This document shows positions 7,288 through 15,820 of a DNA stretch of 20,854 bases, piece by piece. Below the pieces are notes generated by a model. It was given only the letters and a program-made list of their open reading frames with translations, was not told the DNA's origin and searched no databases. Within the stretch, counting starts at the first letter, position 1. Each line of letters begins with the position of its first letter. Location: NCBI GenBank assembly GCA_034659475.1, contig JAYEHK010000049.1, forward strand, positions 1-20,854. Reading direction: 5' to 3'. Source of the DNA: JAYEHK01 sp034659475. Lineage in GTDB: Bacteria; Bacillota; Syntrophomonadia; Syntrophomonadales; Syntrophomonadaceae. The position numbers were made by a program, and so were the translations under genes.

Positions 7288-8646
7288 TTATTGCATAGCA
7301 GTAATGAACTTACAATAAAATTCTATCATGCTAAATAAGTTTTGAGTGGATATTCTTTCATTATTGGAATGAATGGTTTCATAGAGTTCTTTCGGTAAAA
7401 CCATAGCGGCAAAGCGATAAAGGTTGTCGCACACTTCGGCGTATTTTCTCGAATCTGTTCCCCCCACCATGAGATAAGGCATCACCAGGACATCGGGATA
7501 CATTTCTGCAATAATACTTTCAATCGTCTTGTAAGCGTGTGCATCCAGAGAAGAGATTTTTGAGGGGTTTTCACCCAATAGGGTCTCAATGGTAAAATCG
7601 ATTCCTGGATTAACTTTTTTGATATGCGCTATCACTTCGTCTACTGTATCACCCTGAAGGATTCTTGCATTTACAACTGCCCAGGCCTTCTGCGGCAGGA
7701 CGTTGGGCGCATCTCCGCCACCCGTCATGGTAACCGCTGTGGTCGTCCTTATCATAGCGTTGGTGGTTGCATTTTTTCCTAATGCAGAATTTATGATTGG
7801 GAAAAGTGGTTCGATATTTTTTAAGACGAATCTTTTACTTTGCATATGAGGGGCCATTTTTCTAAACATTTCTTTGACAGGCAGGATCAGCCTTGCTGGC
7901 ATGGGATGATTTTCTATATTCGCAATGATCTGCGCCAGAACACCTACTGCAGTGTTGGTAGGTGGTATGGAAGAATGACCGCCCTGACCGGTTACGGTGA
8001 TTTTGAAATTGGCCCAGGCCTTTTCTGCAATACCGATTAATGCTGCCGACGTATCCAGACCTTCCATCATATCTGTTGTGATGCAGCCGCCCTCATCGAT
8101 GACGCATTCAAACTCCAGATGGCGCTCCTTAAATAATGCCGCTAGCTTCTCGGCACCCATTTTACCGCCGACTTCCTCATCAAAACCGAATGCGATATAG
8201 ATGTCGCGTTTTGGCTGAAAGCCGCTTTCGATCAGATATTCCACTGCTTCCATGATTGAGATGACCTGATGCTTGTCATCAATAGCACCGCGTCCCCATA
8301 TGTAGTCATCTTTTATCGTGCCGGAAAATGGAGGTTCCTGCCATTCTTCGCTGCTTTCGCTGCCTGCCGGAACGACATCATAATGCCCGATAAGCAGTAA
8401 GGGCTTTTTCCCTTTATCGCTGCCTTCCCAGATAAATATGGGGCTGTAGGTATTAACCATTTCCTTTTTGCAGATGCGATGAACCTCCGGGTAGGTTTCT
8501 GTTAAAAAGACCAGAAACTTTTCATACTCTGTGAAATCAGTCATTTCAGAATCAGGGTATGATACCGTTTTGAATCTGATGGCTGCTGCCAGATGATTCG
8601 CAGCCTGATTCAGATCAAATGTTTTATCTTCTTTTAAATCAAACAC
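7288..8646 (-). CDS. M20-family metallopeptidase (CPS1/PM20D1-like)
   Basis: This is a zinc-dependent exo- or dipeptidase/aminoacylase of about 452 residues, predicted cytoplasmic. Conserved elements in order are GHYDVVP (His and Asp near 88-90, first metal ligands), the WGRGAIDDK loop with the bridging Asp (about 123), FDEEVGG with the catalytic Glu pair (about 157-158), TGQGGHSSIPP in the dimerisation domain, and GGTDSR with a nearby distal His (IHSNNE). The PPFSGTI-YIWGRGAIDDK segment resembles carboxypeptidase S and PM20D1, enzymes that split peptides or N-acyl amino acids. GTG at 8646 is chosen because AAGGAG lies 8 bp upstream; a longer TTG start would precede this site. It is the last gene of a three-gene operon 50 bp after a membrane protein, suggesting cleavage of an imported substrate. 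Confidence 0.88.
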   Translation of the reverse strand: MFDLKEDKTFDLNQAANHLAAAIRFKTVSYPDSEMTDFTEYEKFLVFLTETYPEVHRICKKEMVNTYSPIFIWEGSDKGKKPLLLIGHYDVVPAGSESSEEWQEPPFSGTIKDDYIWGRGAIDDKHQVISIMEAVEYLIESGFQPKRDIYIAFGFDEEVGGKMGAEKLAALFKERHLEFECVIDEGGCITTDMMEGLDTSAALIGIAEKAWANFKITVTGQGGHSSIPPTNTAVGVLAQIIANIENHPMPARLILPVKEMFRKMAPHMQSKRFVLKNIEPLFPIINSALGKNATTNAMIRTTTAVTMTGGGDAPNVLPQKAWAVVNARILQGDTVDEVIAHIKKVNPGIDFTIETLLGENPSKISSLDAHAYKTIESIIAEMYPDVLVMPYLMVGGTDSRKYAEVCDNLYRFAAMVLPKELYETIHSNNERISTQNLFSMIEFYCKFITAMQ

Positions 8647-8696
8647 TAAACATACTCCTTTCAATACATGATTTTGAAGATATAAATTAATAATTG

Positions 8697-9386
8697 CTAA
8701 TTAATATCGTCTTTCGTGATTACACCTTTGTTATATAAACCAACAGCCGATAGTACGGAAATTAATCCCAGGATTGGAATCAGCAGACCCTGTACCGTGC
8801 TGAACTGAATCGTTGTCATGTTGATGATGACAAAAGCGAAAATAATGGAAAAAGCCAGCGGCGTCACGGCGAGTTTCCATTGTTTTAGGAAAAAATAGGC
8901 TGCTAACGCACCGAAAAGGGCGGGTAGAACATTATCAAAGGCAGGTTTCAGAAACTCGTGGTTTAACAAAGGCATTAAGGGAAAAATGACCAGCATCCCG
9001 ATAAACAGGATAATAATTGTCGTTATGGACGAAGATGCGATGGACAGGATGGCGATGACCTGACCTTCATCAGTAGCTGGTTTTACCTTGGCATTTTCCA
9101 TGGCTACAGCGGCACAGGGAATTTTCAGATTCGTCAGGTTACCGGTAATAAATGCCAGATAAGCACCAGTTCCCAGAATCGGTACAAAGGTGAGAAATTC
9201 TGCTATGGAAATGGGGAGATAAATCATCACAGCCTGCAAAAATCCGCTGATAAAGTTTTTGAGCGGAGGAAATATATTAAAGTGAATAGAAATCGCAAGC
9301 GGTACAATCAGAATCATGGATAGCGTTATAATCACCGATATTCTTCCTAATCGATGAATAGATGCACTTGAATCGGTATTATTCAT
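8697..9386 (-). CDS. Polytopic membrane protein, partner of DUF5058
   Basis: The 229-residue protein is almost entirely membrane helices, about six: VIITLSMILIVPLAISI, a helix with LQAVMIYLPISIAEFL, IASSSITTIIILFIGM, ALFGALAAYFFL, PLAFSIIFAFVII and LLIPILGLISVLSAVGLY. There is no signal peptide or large soluble domain. PILGTGAYLAFITGNLTNLK, in the first third, is the best conserved-looking loop, with Gly and Asn suggestive of a transport site. ATG at 9386 follows AGGAGGG by 8 bp. The stop of DUF5058 lies only 12 bp upstream, so the two are probably translated together and may form a two-part carrier. No named family is recognised with confidence. Confidence 0.75.
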   Translation of the reverse strand: MNNTDSSASIHRLGRISVIITLSMILIVPLAISIHFNIFPPLKNFISGFLQAVMIYLPISIAEFLTFVPILGTGAYLAFITGNLTNLKIPCAAVAMENAKVKPATDEGQVIAILSIASSSITTIIILFIGMLVIFPLMPLLNHEFLKPAFDNVLPALFGALAAYFFLKQWKLAVTPLAFSIIFAFVIINMTTIQFSTVQGLLIPILGLISVLSAVGLYNKGVITKDDIN

Positions 9387-9398
9387 TTCATGTCCCTC

Positions 9399-10109
9399 CT
9401 AGAATATATTTGTGTAGAATGCAGCAAAGATCATTCCCCCGACCATGCTGAGGGTAAACGCCCAATCACCGGCAGTTGTTGATTCATTTTTGCGGGTGAT
9501 CCAGGTAATTAATGCCAGCAGCAACGCACTTACAAGCAGGGTATAGAGCTGCACTCCACCGCTGACCATGGGAGGCCCTACGAAAACGGAGAGCATACCA
9601 AAATAGAGCGCAGTAATAATAATTTGAATCTTGCTCGAATCTTTCTTTTGGGCATTTTCCAGAGTGGAAGAAAACTTCTTCAGGAAAAATAGGCAGAATA
9701 GCATGCCCCAAATGATTCCGAGGGACATGACCCACATCGAATTGGAGAAAACCTGTGCGGTATAGCCTGCGCCGCCCAGGGATTCAATCCCCATTGCGGA
9801 AGCTCCGATCTTGGCAGTCATCAGCTCATATTGAAAGGAACCGATGATCGAAAGTCGCATCCAGGGAAAGGGTATGCCTAAAACACCTACCATGGTTGTT
9901 AGCGCGATGACGATTGGAATCGAAGGTGCGATCGAAAAGGTCATGCTGGATTTGATGGTTCTGATCATGATTTCCCGGCTTATTTCGAGCTCTAAACCGG
10001 TTTTCCATGCGTGCCTGAGAAACAGGCAGGAAATGACCAACACAGTAAAAATCAATAACCCGCACATGATAAACACAAAACTACTGTTGGCAATATCGAG
10101 ATAATTCAC
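9399..10109 (-). CDS. DUF5058 family membrane protein
   Basis: The sequence matches the DUF5058 pattern: VNYLDIANSSFVFIMCGL at the N-terminus, PFPWMRLSIIGSFQYEL, GASAMGIESLGGAGY and SMWVMSLGIIWGMLFCLFFL in the middle. About six membrane helices are visible in 236 residues. GTG at 10109 is preferred because GGAGGG lies 7 bp upstream; earlier in-frame starts fall before this ribosome site. The biochemical role is not established here. Tight coupling to a second membrane protein and an M20 peptidase suggests uptake of a peptide-like or N-acyl compound that the peptidase hydrolyses. The paired, half-size architecture is unlike common single-chain peptide carriers. Confidence 0.82.
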   Translation of the reverse strand: MNYLDIANSSFVFIMCGLLIFTVLVISCLFLRHAWKTGLELEISREIMIRTIKSSMTFSIAPSIPIVIALTTMVGVLGIPFPWMRLSIIGSFQYELMTAKIGASAMGIESLGGAGYTAQVFSNSMWVMSLGIIWGMLFCLFFLKKFSSTLENAQKKDSSKIQIIITALYFGMLSVFVGPPMVSGGVQLYTLLVSALLLALITWITRKNESTTAGDWAFTLSMVGGMIFAAFYTNIF

Positions 10110-10344
10110 ACATAAACCCTCCTGCTTTACAAAATATAACATAGACCTTTTCGGGGTGAGGTGCTGAAAATCCTTCTAAAGAGAAAATTTGCATATATAA
10201 ATATTTTTTTGTGGATAATCTTGCTGCTATGAGTAAGCCTTCCTCGGTTTATGCATAAATGGATGTTAAGCGAAAAGGAAAATGATTATTTACCAGGGCC
10301 TCTTTTGCCAATCATAATACCCGGCTGCCGGCCTTAAAAAGCGC

Positions 10345-10359
10345 CGCTGTTTAACAGCG
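10345..10359. repeat. 15-bp palindrome
   Basis: CGCTGTTTAACAGCG is a perfect dyad about a central T, in a GC-rich patch that also contains GCCGGC. It may be an operator or a hairpin. There is no T run that would make it a terminator. Confidence 0.35.
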
Positions 10360-10417
10360 TGTTTGGATGTAGGCTTTTGTTCAAGTCGGGTTTTTCGTTA
10401 TGAATGTACCAATTCTG

Positions 10418-10437
10418 GGTATTATTTACGTACAATA
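10418..10437. repeat. 20-bp repeated motif, copy 2
   Basis: GGTATTATTTACGTACAATA matches 2372-2391 at 19 of 20 bases. It lies about 100 bp before the remaining part of the acyl-CoA ligase frame. Both copies are on the plus strand upstream of plus-strand genes, which suggests a promoter or operator. Confidence 0.5.
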
Positions 10438-10578
10438 GCGAAAATGTAATGCTTTTTATCAAATATTACAAAATGTTAAATTAAAATAGAGGAAATTGTA
10501 ACACAAAAGAGAAAAGTAATCGTTGTTAGCATTTATTGAACAAATGTTTTTGTTGAAGACAGGTTTGCCGCCAAGGCA

Positions 10579-11808
10579 TTGGAGATCATGAATGCAGGTA
10601 ATACTGAAATAAATAATATGGTTGTGATTCATACAGCTGCTGGAACGGAACTGGCAGATGACGCACGGGTTTTGCACTATCAGGATCTGGCAGAGAGCGG
10701 AGCGGAACAGGAACCAGAGATCGAAGTAAAATCCGAAGATCTTGCTATGCTGCAATACACGGGCGGCACAACCGGCGTTTCCAAGGGGTGCATTTTAAGC
10801 AACGCAAACCTGGAAGCAATAGCGTGGCAGGATACAGTTTGGTTTACTCCTCCTTTTGATAATCCAGAGGATATCGTTGATATGGCAGCTATGCCGCTTT
10901 ACCATATTTATGGCTTTAATACCACCGTAAACATGAATGCGGTAGCCGGGGGAACGATCATTGTAGTCAATGATCCTACGCCTAACGGATTGATAAAAAA
11001 CATCAATGAACACGAGCCCAATTACTTTGCTGCTGTACCAGCTATGATCTATGGTTTAAACAATCATCCCGACATAGGAAGCTCTAAAATACAATCCATT
11101 AAAGGGATGATATGCGGCTCTTCGCCACTGGCTGTAGAAGGGTTAAATCGCTTTGAAGAACTGTCGGGAGCCGTCATTACTGAAGGTTATGGTATGTCGG
11201 AAACATCCAATGTGCTTACCTGTACCCCTTTCTATACTAAAAGAAAGGTAGGCAGTGTCGGACTTGCGTGGCCGGATGTGGATATTCGCATTGTTGATCT
11301 TGAGGAAGGCACAAAAGATATGCCCACGGGTGAACCTGGTGAACTGATTGCCAAGGGACCGCAAATCATGAGCGGTTACTGGCAGAACCCGGAGGAAACT
11401 GCCAATGTCCTGCGGGACGGTTGGTTATATACCGGTGATATCGCAACCATGGATGAAGACGGTTTTATTACGATCGTTGACCGTAAAAAAGACATGATAC
11501 TGTGCAGCGGATTCAATGTATTCTGCCGTGAAATCGATGAGGTTCTCTATGCTCATCCCAAGGTTCAGGATGCTTGTGCCGTTGGGATCCCCGATCCCAA
11601 GCGGGGCGAAACCCCAAAAGTATTTGTCATCTTAAAACCTGGAGAAACGATGACCGAGGATGAAATCAAGGCCCATTGCCGTGAGAGCCTGGCTGCATAT
11701 AAAGTGCCTACCCAGGTAGCGTTTATCGATGAATTACCCCGCACGAGCGTAGGCAAACCTATGCGTAATGCACTGCGTCAGCAGGAAAAAGAAAAGGCCA
11801 ATAAGTAA
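10579..11808 (+). CDS. Acyl-CoA ligase (AMP-forming), N-terminus missing
   Basis: Enzymes of this family activate a carboxylic acid with ATP and transfer it to CoA. The frame keeps the phosphate loop YTGGTTGVSKG (near residue 55), the A5-like motif TEGYGMSETS, YTGDIATMDEDGF, VDRKKDMI and the C-terminal PRTSVGKPMR that carries the catalytic Lys. About 120-150 residues of the usual N-terminal subdomain are absent. The frame is open from 10540, and coding-like residues (FVEDRFAAKAL) precede the TTG at 10579, just after an in-frame TGA at 10537. No ribosome site marks 10579, so this is likely a 5'-deleted gene. Substrate cannot be told; medium or long-chain or aromatic acids are typical. A strong terminator follows. 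Confidence 0.85.
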   Translation: MEIMNAGNTEINNMVVIHTAAGTELADDARVLHYQDLAESGAEQEPEIEVKSEDLAMLQYTGGTTGVSKGCILSNANLEAIAWQDTVWFTPPFDNPEDIVDMAAMPLYHIYGFNTTVNMNAVAGGTIIVVNDPTPNGLIKNINEHEPNYFAAVPAMIYGLNNHPDIGSSKIQSIKGMICGSSPLAVEGLNRFEELSGAVITEGYGMSETSNVLTCTPFYTKRKVGSVGLAWPDVDIRIVDLEEGTKDMPTGEPGELIAKGPQIMSGYWQNPEETANVLRDGWLYTGDIATMDEDGFITIVDRKKDMILCSGFNVFCREIDEVLYAHPKVQDACAVGIPDPKRGETPKVFVILKPGETMTEDEIKAHCRESLAAYKVPTQVAFIDELPRTSVGKPMRNALRQQEKEKANK

Positions 11809-11834
11809 GAAAAATAACATCCAAAAAAATATTC

Positions 11835-11878
11835 AAACCGGCCACCACTTCCTCTTGAAGTGACTGGTCGGTTTTTTT
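11835..11878 (+). terminator. Intrinsic terminator of the acyl-CoA ligase
   Basis: AAACCGGCCACCACTTC pairs with GAAGTGACTGGTCGGTTT around the loop CTCTT, with a few mismatches, and ends in a run of seven T. It begins 27 bp after the stop codon. This is a textbook rho-independent terminator. Confidence 0.9.
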
Positions 11879-11974
11879 AATTAGAAAACACCAGATGCTA
11901 ATTTTCAATTAAAATAGACCAAAGGATATCTAAGGGTGCAGGTGAGATCCTTTGTCCTTCATGTTTGCTATATT

Positions 11975-11997
11975 TTGACGAGAAGAACACCTGTTCT
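11975..11997 (+). promoter_or_regulatory. LexA-like dyad beside a -35 box, upstream of the helicase
   Basis: AGAACACCTGTTCT (11984-11997) is a perfect dyad with a 2-base centre. It contains GAAC-N4-GTTC, the core of the Gram-positive LexA (DinR) box; the outer C and G of the B. subtilis consensus are A and T here. TTGACG at 11975-11980 sits 3 bp upstream, and CATAAC at 12001 could be a poor -10, which would place the dyad in the promoter spacer. Another imperfect dyad, CAAAGGAT/ATCCTTTG, spans 11920-11954. An SOS operator is plausible because a RecQ-like helicase follows; it is not proven. Confidence 0.45.
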
Positions 11998-12025
11998 GAG
12001 CATAACACTGACAGACAAAAAGTGA

Positions 12026-14425
12026 TCCATAGCACATATAAAAAATGATATTTATATTTTAAAGGGATTTGGACTCGAGTATTATGAGGTTCTTGCATCT
12101 ATTTATAGGCCTCTGTATTCCGTCCTTGATAACGATAAAAAACTAAACATTACGAGTCTTATAAGCAATAAACGGAATCTTATCAAGGCCATTATTAATT
12201 TTGAAAACGGGATTGCCATTGGACTTTATGAAGAATTATTATTCGTAAAAGATACGATCACAGATCTTACCGATGCTCATCTAGTGGTCATTGAAAATAA
12301 CTATTATGATGGCCTATTTCCAGCAGAATATGATTCCACAACCTTAAAAAGATTAAAAGAGATGAAGGTCAGGCTTGAGGAAGAGTCACTGGAGGATAAT
12401 GACGACAAGGGGTTAGCTGATTTGATCACAGAAGTCCTACTGATTGATGATGAGGTCTTTATTTCCTATCTCGACTTACAGGACAAAGTGGAGCCTGAAC
12501 TCGAAAAAATTCTGGATCCCCAGGGAGTAAGTCTTTGTATTGCTGAACTAGAAGGAAAGCCGGTAATAAGCGATTACTATGTGGAAAATTCAGAGGAATT
12601 ACTGCGCTTCAAACGTCATTTGGAAACTGGACGACTAGCTGATCATGATATCAATTTACTGGTTGAATCATCGATCGAATCCAGACCCAGAATTATAGAT
12701 GCATTGCGATGTGTGCTGCAGGTTTATCCGCAGCTAAACTTGCAACTCTTTTATCAAAACAGAGTTGCAAGGACTGCCATCCGGGAGGATTTGACTCAAA
12801 TCCTCCAGCAGTACTGGGGAACACAGCTATTTCGGGAAATTGATTTTTATGAAAATCCAGATGCCAATATAAACAAAGTGAGAATCTCTCAGGGCGCAAT
12901 TATTCAGTCCATTGTAGGACAGGTTGAAAAGGGCAGAGCTGATCAGCGGTATCAGGATGTCTTCGTTACCGCTCCCACAGGTGCAGGAAAGTCAGTACTG
13001 TATCAAATTCCTGCGATTTACCTGGCGGAGAAGCATCAGCTATTAACCATTGTAATTTCACCATTGAAGGCACTTATGATGGACCAGGTGAGACAGCTTA
13101 AAGAAAAAGGCATTGATTTTGTGGAATATATTAACTCTGATCTAAGTCAGATACAGAAGCAGGACATTCTTGCCTCCATTCAGGGCGGGGAAACGTCCAT
13201 TCTCTATGTATCACCAGAATTTTTGCTGGCTTATGACATCAGAACGCTCATAGGAGATAGTCGCGATATTGGATTAATCGTCGTTGATGAAGCTCATCTG
13301 GTTACAACATGGGGGCGTGATTTTCGAATTGACTATTGGTATTTAGGCAGCTATATCAAACGAATACGTGAATATCGAAGCCATCATGGCGCAGTTCCAT
13401 TTGTGCTAGCCTCCTTTACAGCGACAGCTGTATATGGTGGCAATGATGATATGGTTTTTGAGACCATTGCAAGTCTGAATATGAATAATCCGATCAAATT
13501 CTTGGGGAATACCCGTAGAAAAAATATAGGATTTCGAATTCGAAATTGGGAGAAAAGAATTTCCTATGAGGAAGAAAGAATGCGCATCACCGCATTTCGC
13601 ATTGCGGAATTGATAAAAAGTGGTAGGAAGTCACTGGTTTACGCACCTTACAGACGACATATTGATGATATTGAAGCGCAGTTAGAACGAGAAGATGCTG
13701 CCAAAGTCGTGAAATACCACGCAGGGCTAGATGCTGACTATAAAGCTTATTTTGAAGAACAATTCAGGCTAGGAAAGGCAAGCGTAATGCTTGCAACAAA
13801 AGCCTTTGGAATGGGCGTGGATATTAGCGATATAGAAATGGTCTACCACCATGCACCAACAGGCAACCTGTGTGACTATGTGCAGGAAATTGGTCGTGCC
13901 GGGCGTAATCCTCAAATACAGGGCTATGCAATGCAGGATTTTAACGAAAAATCAGATTTTTGTTACGCCAGGGTATTGTATGGTTTATCAGGCATGAAAC
14001 TGGCTGACGAAGAAGAGAATGTGCAAACAATTGGATCGAAAGACCAAAAATATACACTTATGGATATTGGACCGATCTATGAGATAAATCTGAAAAAACT
14101 GTGGGAAGATAAATTTACTCAAATGTCTTTCCCTATGTTAAAGAAGGCGTTTTATGAAAAGAAACTCATTGCAGGACAGTTTACAGAGAATATTCATCCA
14201 CGCTTCCGTCTGTCAATGAAGTTTTTATCCAATGACCCATACAGGGTGTCTACCCTGACTGCGCAACATAACAGTTATTCGAATGCTATATTNNNNNNNN
14301 NNATCAAGGATCGGCAGGAACGGTCTTTTGGGATTTTGAAATACTTCTTTACCAGATTAGATAGTGATGAGGCCAGATGGGATTTTATCGAGGATTATTT
14401 TCTCGGTAAGACCATGCTGGAATAG
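12026..14425 (+). CDS. RecQ-like DEAH helicase with long N-terminal extension, 5' end broken
   Basis: This is an ATP-dependent DNA helicase of superfamily 2. Motif I is TAPTGAGKSVLYQIP, Ia ISPLKALMMDQV, and II VVDEAHLVTTWGRDFRIDY, which matches the RecQ DEAH plus aromatic-rich loop. Motif III is ASFTATA; IV to VI are SLVYAPYRR, YHAGLDADYK, ATKAFGMGVD and QEIGRAGR. About 300 residues precede motif I and have no recognised domain. The frame is open from 12026 and looks protein-like well before the first GTG (12284), with KGFGLEYYEVLASIY, but no start with a ribosome site was found, so the 5' end seems damaged. No RQC or HRDC domain is obvious. Ten N (14293-14302) interrupt the C-terminal part and could hide missing sequence. 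The TAG stop is immediately followed by the sigma factor start. Confidence 0.75.
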   Translation, partial: SIAHIKNDIYILKGFGLEYYEVLASIYRPLYSVLDNDKKLNITSLISNKRNLIKAIINFENGIAIGLYEELLFVKDTITDLTDAHLVVIENNYYDGLFPAEYDSTTLKRLKEMKVRLEEESLEDNDDKGLADLITEVLLIDDEVFISYLDLQDKVEPELEKILDPQGVSLCIAELEGKPVISDYYVENSEELLRFKRHLETGRLADHDINLLVESSIESRPRIIDALRCVLQVYPQLNLQLFYQNRVARTAIREDLTQILQQYWGTQLFREIDFYENPDANINKVRISQGAIIQSIVGQVEKGRADQRYQDVFVTAPTGAGKSVLYQIPAIYLAEKHQLLTIVISPLKALMMDQVRQLKEKGIDFVEYINSDLSQIQKQDILASIQGGETSILYVSPEFLLAYDIRTLIGDSRDIGLIVVDEAHLVTTWGRDFRIDYWYLGSYIKRIREYRSHHGAVPFVLASFTATAVYGGNDDMVFETIASLNMNNPIKFLGNTRRKNIGFRIRNWEKRISYEEERMRITAFRIAELIKSGRKSLVYAPYRRHIDDIEAQLEREDAAKVVKYHAGLDADYKAYFEEQFRLGKASVMLATKAFGMGVDISDIEMVYHHAPTGNLCDYVQEIGRAGRNPQIQGYAMQDFNEKSDFCYARVLYGLSGMKLADEEENVQTIGSKDQKYTLMDIGPIYEINLKKLWEDKFTQMSFPMLKKAFYEKKLIAGQFTENIHPRFRLSMKFLSNDPYRVSTLTAQHNSYSNAIXXXXIKDRQERSFGILKYFFTRLDSDEARWDFIEDYFLGKTMLE
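14293..14302. other. Assembly gap (10 N)
   Basis: Ten undetermined bases lie inside the helicase gene. A run of exactly ten usually marks a join of unknown true length. The frame happens to remain open across it. Confidence 0.99.
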
Positions 14426-15225
14426 GTGAACGACATGAGCGCACAAGCAAAACATTATAGGCCTGTTTTGGACGTGAGTTCTAACCAGGACAGAGATTTT
14501 GATTTCATGGAAATCGATGATCTGTTAGACATTGCGGTTCATACAAAACCATCAGATACAGTAAAACAAGTGGAGGCAAACGAAGATATTAGGTATCAAC
14601 AGGCAGATCAATCATCAGTTGATTCGTTTCTTGGTGAAATCGAAGAAAACGAACCCGATGAAGCACAGCTGAATGCAATAGATGATATGCAATACAACGA
14701 TGAAAGGGTCGATTATAGTAAGATTGCCGATCATGAAGTTGACCTGGTAAAAGCCTACCTCAAAGAGATTGGGCGTTTTAAACTATTATCTGGGGAGGAT
14801 GAGATCCTGGTTGGCGAAGGAATAGCTCGAGGTGATAAGAAAGCCCGGGAATTATTGATTAACAGCAATTACCGTTTGGTGGTCAGTATCGCCAAACATT
14901 ATCAGAACAGGGGTTTAGAATTCCTGGACTTGATTCAGGCGGGGAATGTGGGTCTCATCAAAGCTGTGGAGCGATTTGACTATCGGAAAGGCTATAAATT
15001 CAGCACCTATGCAACATGGTGGATAAGACAGTCTATTACCAGAGCCATTGCTGACCAGGCACGGACGATCCGAATCCCGGTTCATATGATCGGCCCCGAA
15101 CACTTGAAGAAGTTGGTTACGAATTTGGGGTTACCAGAGAAAGGATTAGGCAGATTGAAGCCAAGGCTTTGAGAAAACTCAGGCATCCTTCCAGGAGTAA
15201 ACAAATAAGAGATTTCATTGAATAA
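14426..15225 (+). pseudogene. RpoD-like sigma-70 factor with out-of-frame internal deletion
   Basis: The start is GTG 14426, directly after the helicase stop, or ATG 14435. An acidic leader of about 100 residues replaces classical region 1.1. Region 1.2 (DLVKAYLKEIGRFKLLSG) and region 2 are complete: NYRLVVSIAKHYQNRGLEFL, GNVGLIKAVERFDYRKG, YKFSTYATWWIRQSITRA, ending RTIRIPVHM, so it should read ordinary -10 boxes. At 15086-15091 the sequence jumps, one frame off, to region 4.2: RPRTLEEVGYEFGVTRERIR, then ALRKLRHPSRSK and DFIE with TAA at 15223. Compared with B. subtilis SigA about 115-120 residues (regions 3.0 to 4.1) are lost. As read, the product ends at 15172 with a false tail and cannot bind a -35 box. 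It is more likely a second RpoD-like factor than the only housekeeping sigma. Confidence 0.85.
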
Positions 15226-15436
15226 TTTGTTCATCCATTGAGGTGGTTTCTCATGTTTTCATAGAATTTGATACCGAACTTATTAGAGATGGCTTCAAAG
15301 ATTAGGGTAAGAGCAGCAACAATTAACAGCAGTAACTTCGCTATATTTAACACAAGGGAATCATTGTTCATAAAACGAATTATCAAGGTGAAACATGGAT
15401 AACTATGCAGCAGAACGATTAATGAGGTGATGAGAT

Positions 15437-15770
15437 ATGAACGTACTTCAGGTGAAGACTGACAACGAAATACAAATTTTAACATTGCTTGTTTATCTGC
15501 TGCTGAATTGGCGATTCATCAGAAGCAAACTCGTCATTATTGTTCCTATAATAGCAGGTGCAGTTCTGTGGTTTTTTGGGCTATTGGCACTGACAGAGGA
15601 TGATTCATGGTTGGTAATACTGGGGTGCTGCATTTTTGAGTTTGGGGTCATTGTGGATTCTTGTGTCAGGTTATTGGTGCGTTTGGAATGGCCTTTATTG
15701 GTTAAAGATAAATGCCTGGTTTGAAGACCGGGCTGAAGCACCTTATACATTGGTATATGATGAAGCCTGA
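15437..15770 (+). CDS. Small membrane protein, probable C-terminal frameshift
   Basis: ATG at 15437 follows AGGTGATGAG. The frame to 15724 encodes 95 residues with hydrophobic segments IQILTLLVYLLLNW and VIIVPIIAGAVLWFFGLLAL and an acidic TEDDSW loop. After LVILGCCIF the frame looks less natural. Adding one base in the T5 run near 15635 gives another reading (LSLGSLWILVSGYW, then NAWFEDRAEAPYTLVYDEA) ending TGA at 15768-15770, which looks more like a real membrane protein tail. No family is recognised. It precedes the lspA remnant by about 50 bp. On the opposite strand 15231-15371 there is a 46-codon hydrophobic frame without a ribosome site, not annotated. Confidence 0.45.
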
Positions 15771-15820
15771 AAACGAGCCTCATGTAGAGAACAGATTCTG
15801 AAAATAGGGAGGATATAGGT

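Larger units (their letters stand above)
10143..10539. other. Intergenic region between the DUF5058 operon and the acyl-CoA ligase
   Basis: No protein-coding sequence was recognised in about 400 bp. It must hold the minus-strand operon promoter, but no clear -35/-10 pair was found. It contains the palindrome at 10345-10359 and copy 2 of the 20-bp motif. Truncation of the ligase means part of that gene is missing at its right edge. Confidence 0.5.

Noticed and set aside
14426..15172. Natural short sigma factor ending at 15172
   Set aside because: The out-of-frame sequence to 15223 is a nearly perfect region 4.2, so the short end is the result of a deletion.
15231..15371. Small hydrophobic minus-strand ORF, possible toxin-like peptide
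   Set aside because: 46 codons from ATG, one membrane helix, but no ribosome site and no antitoxin or antisense RNA signal; too little to annotate.
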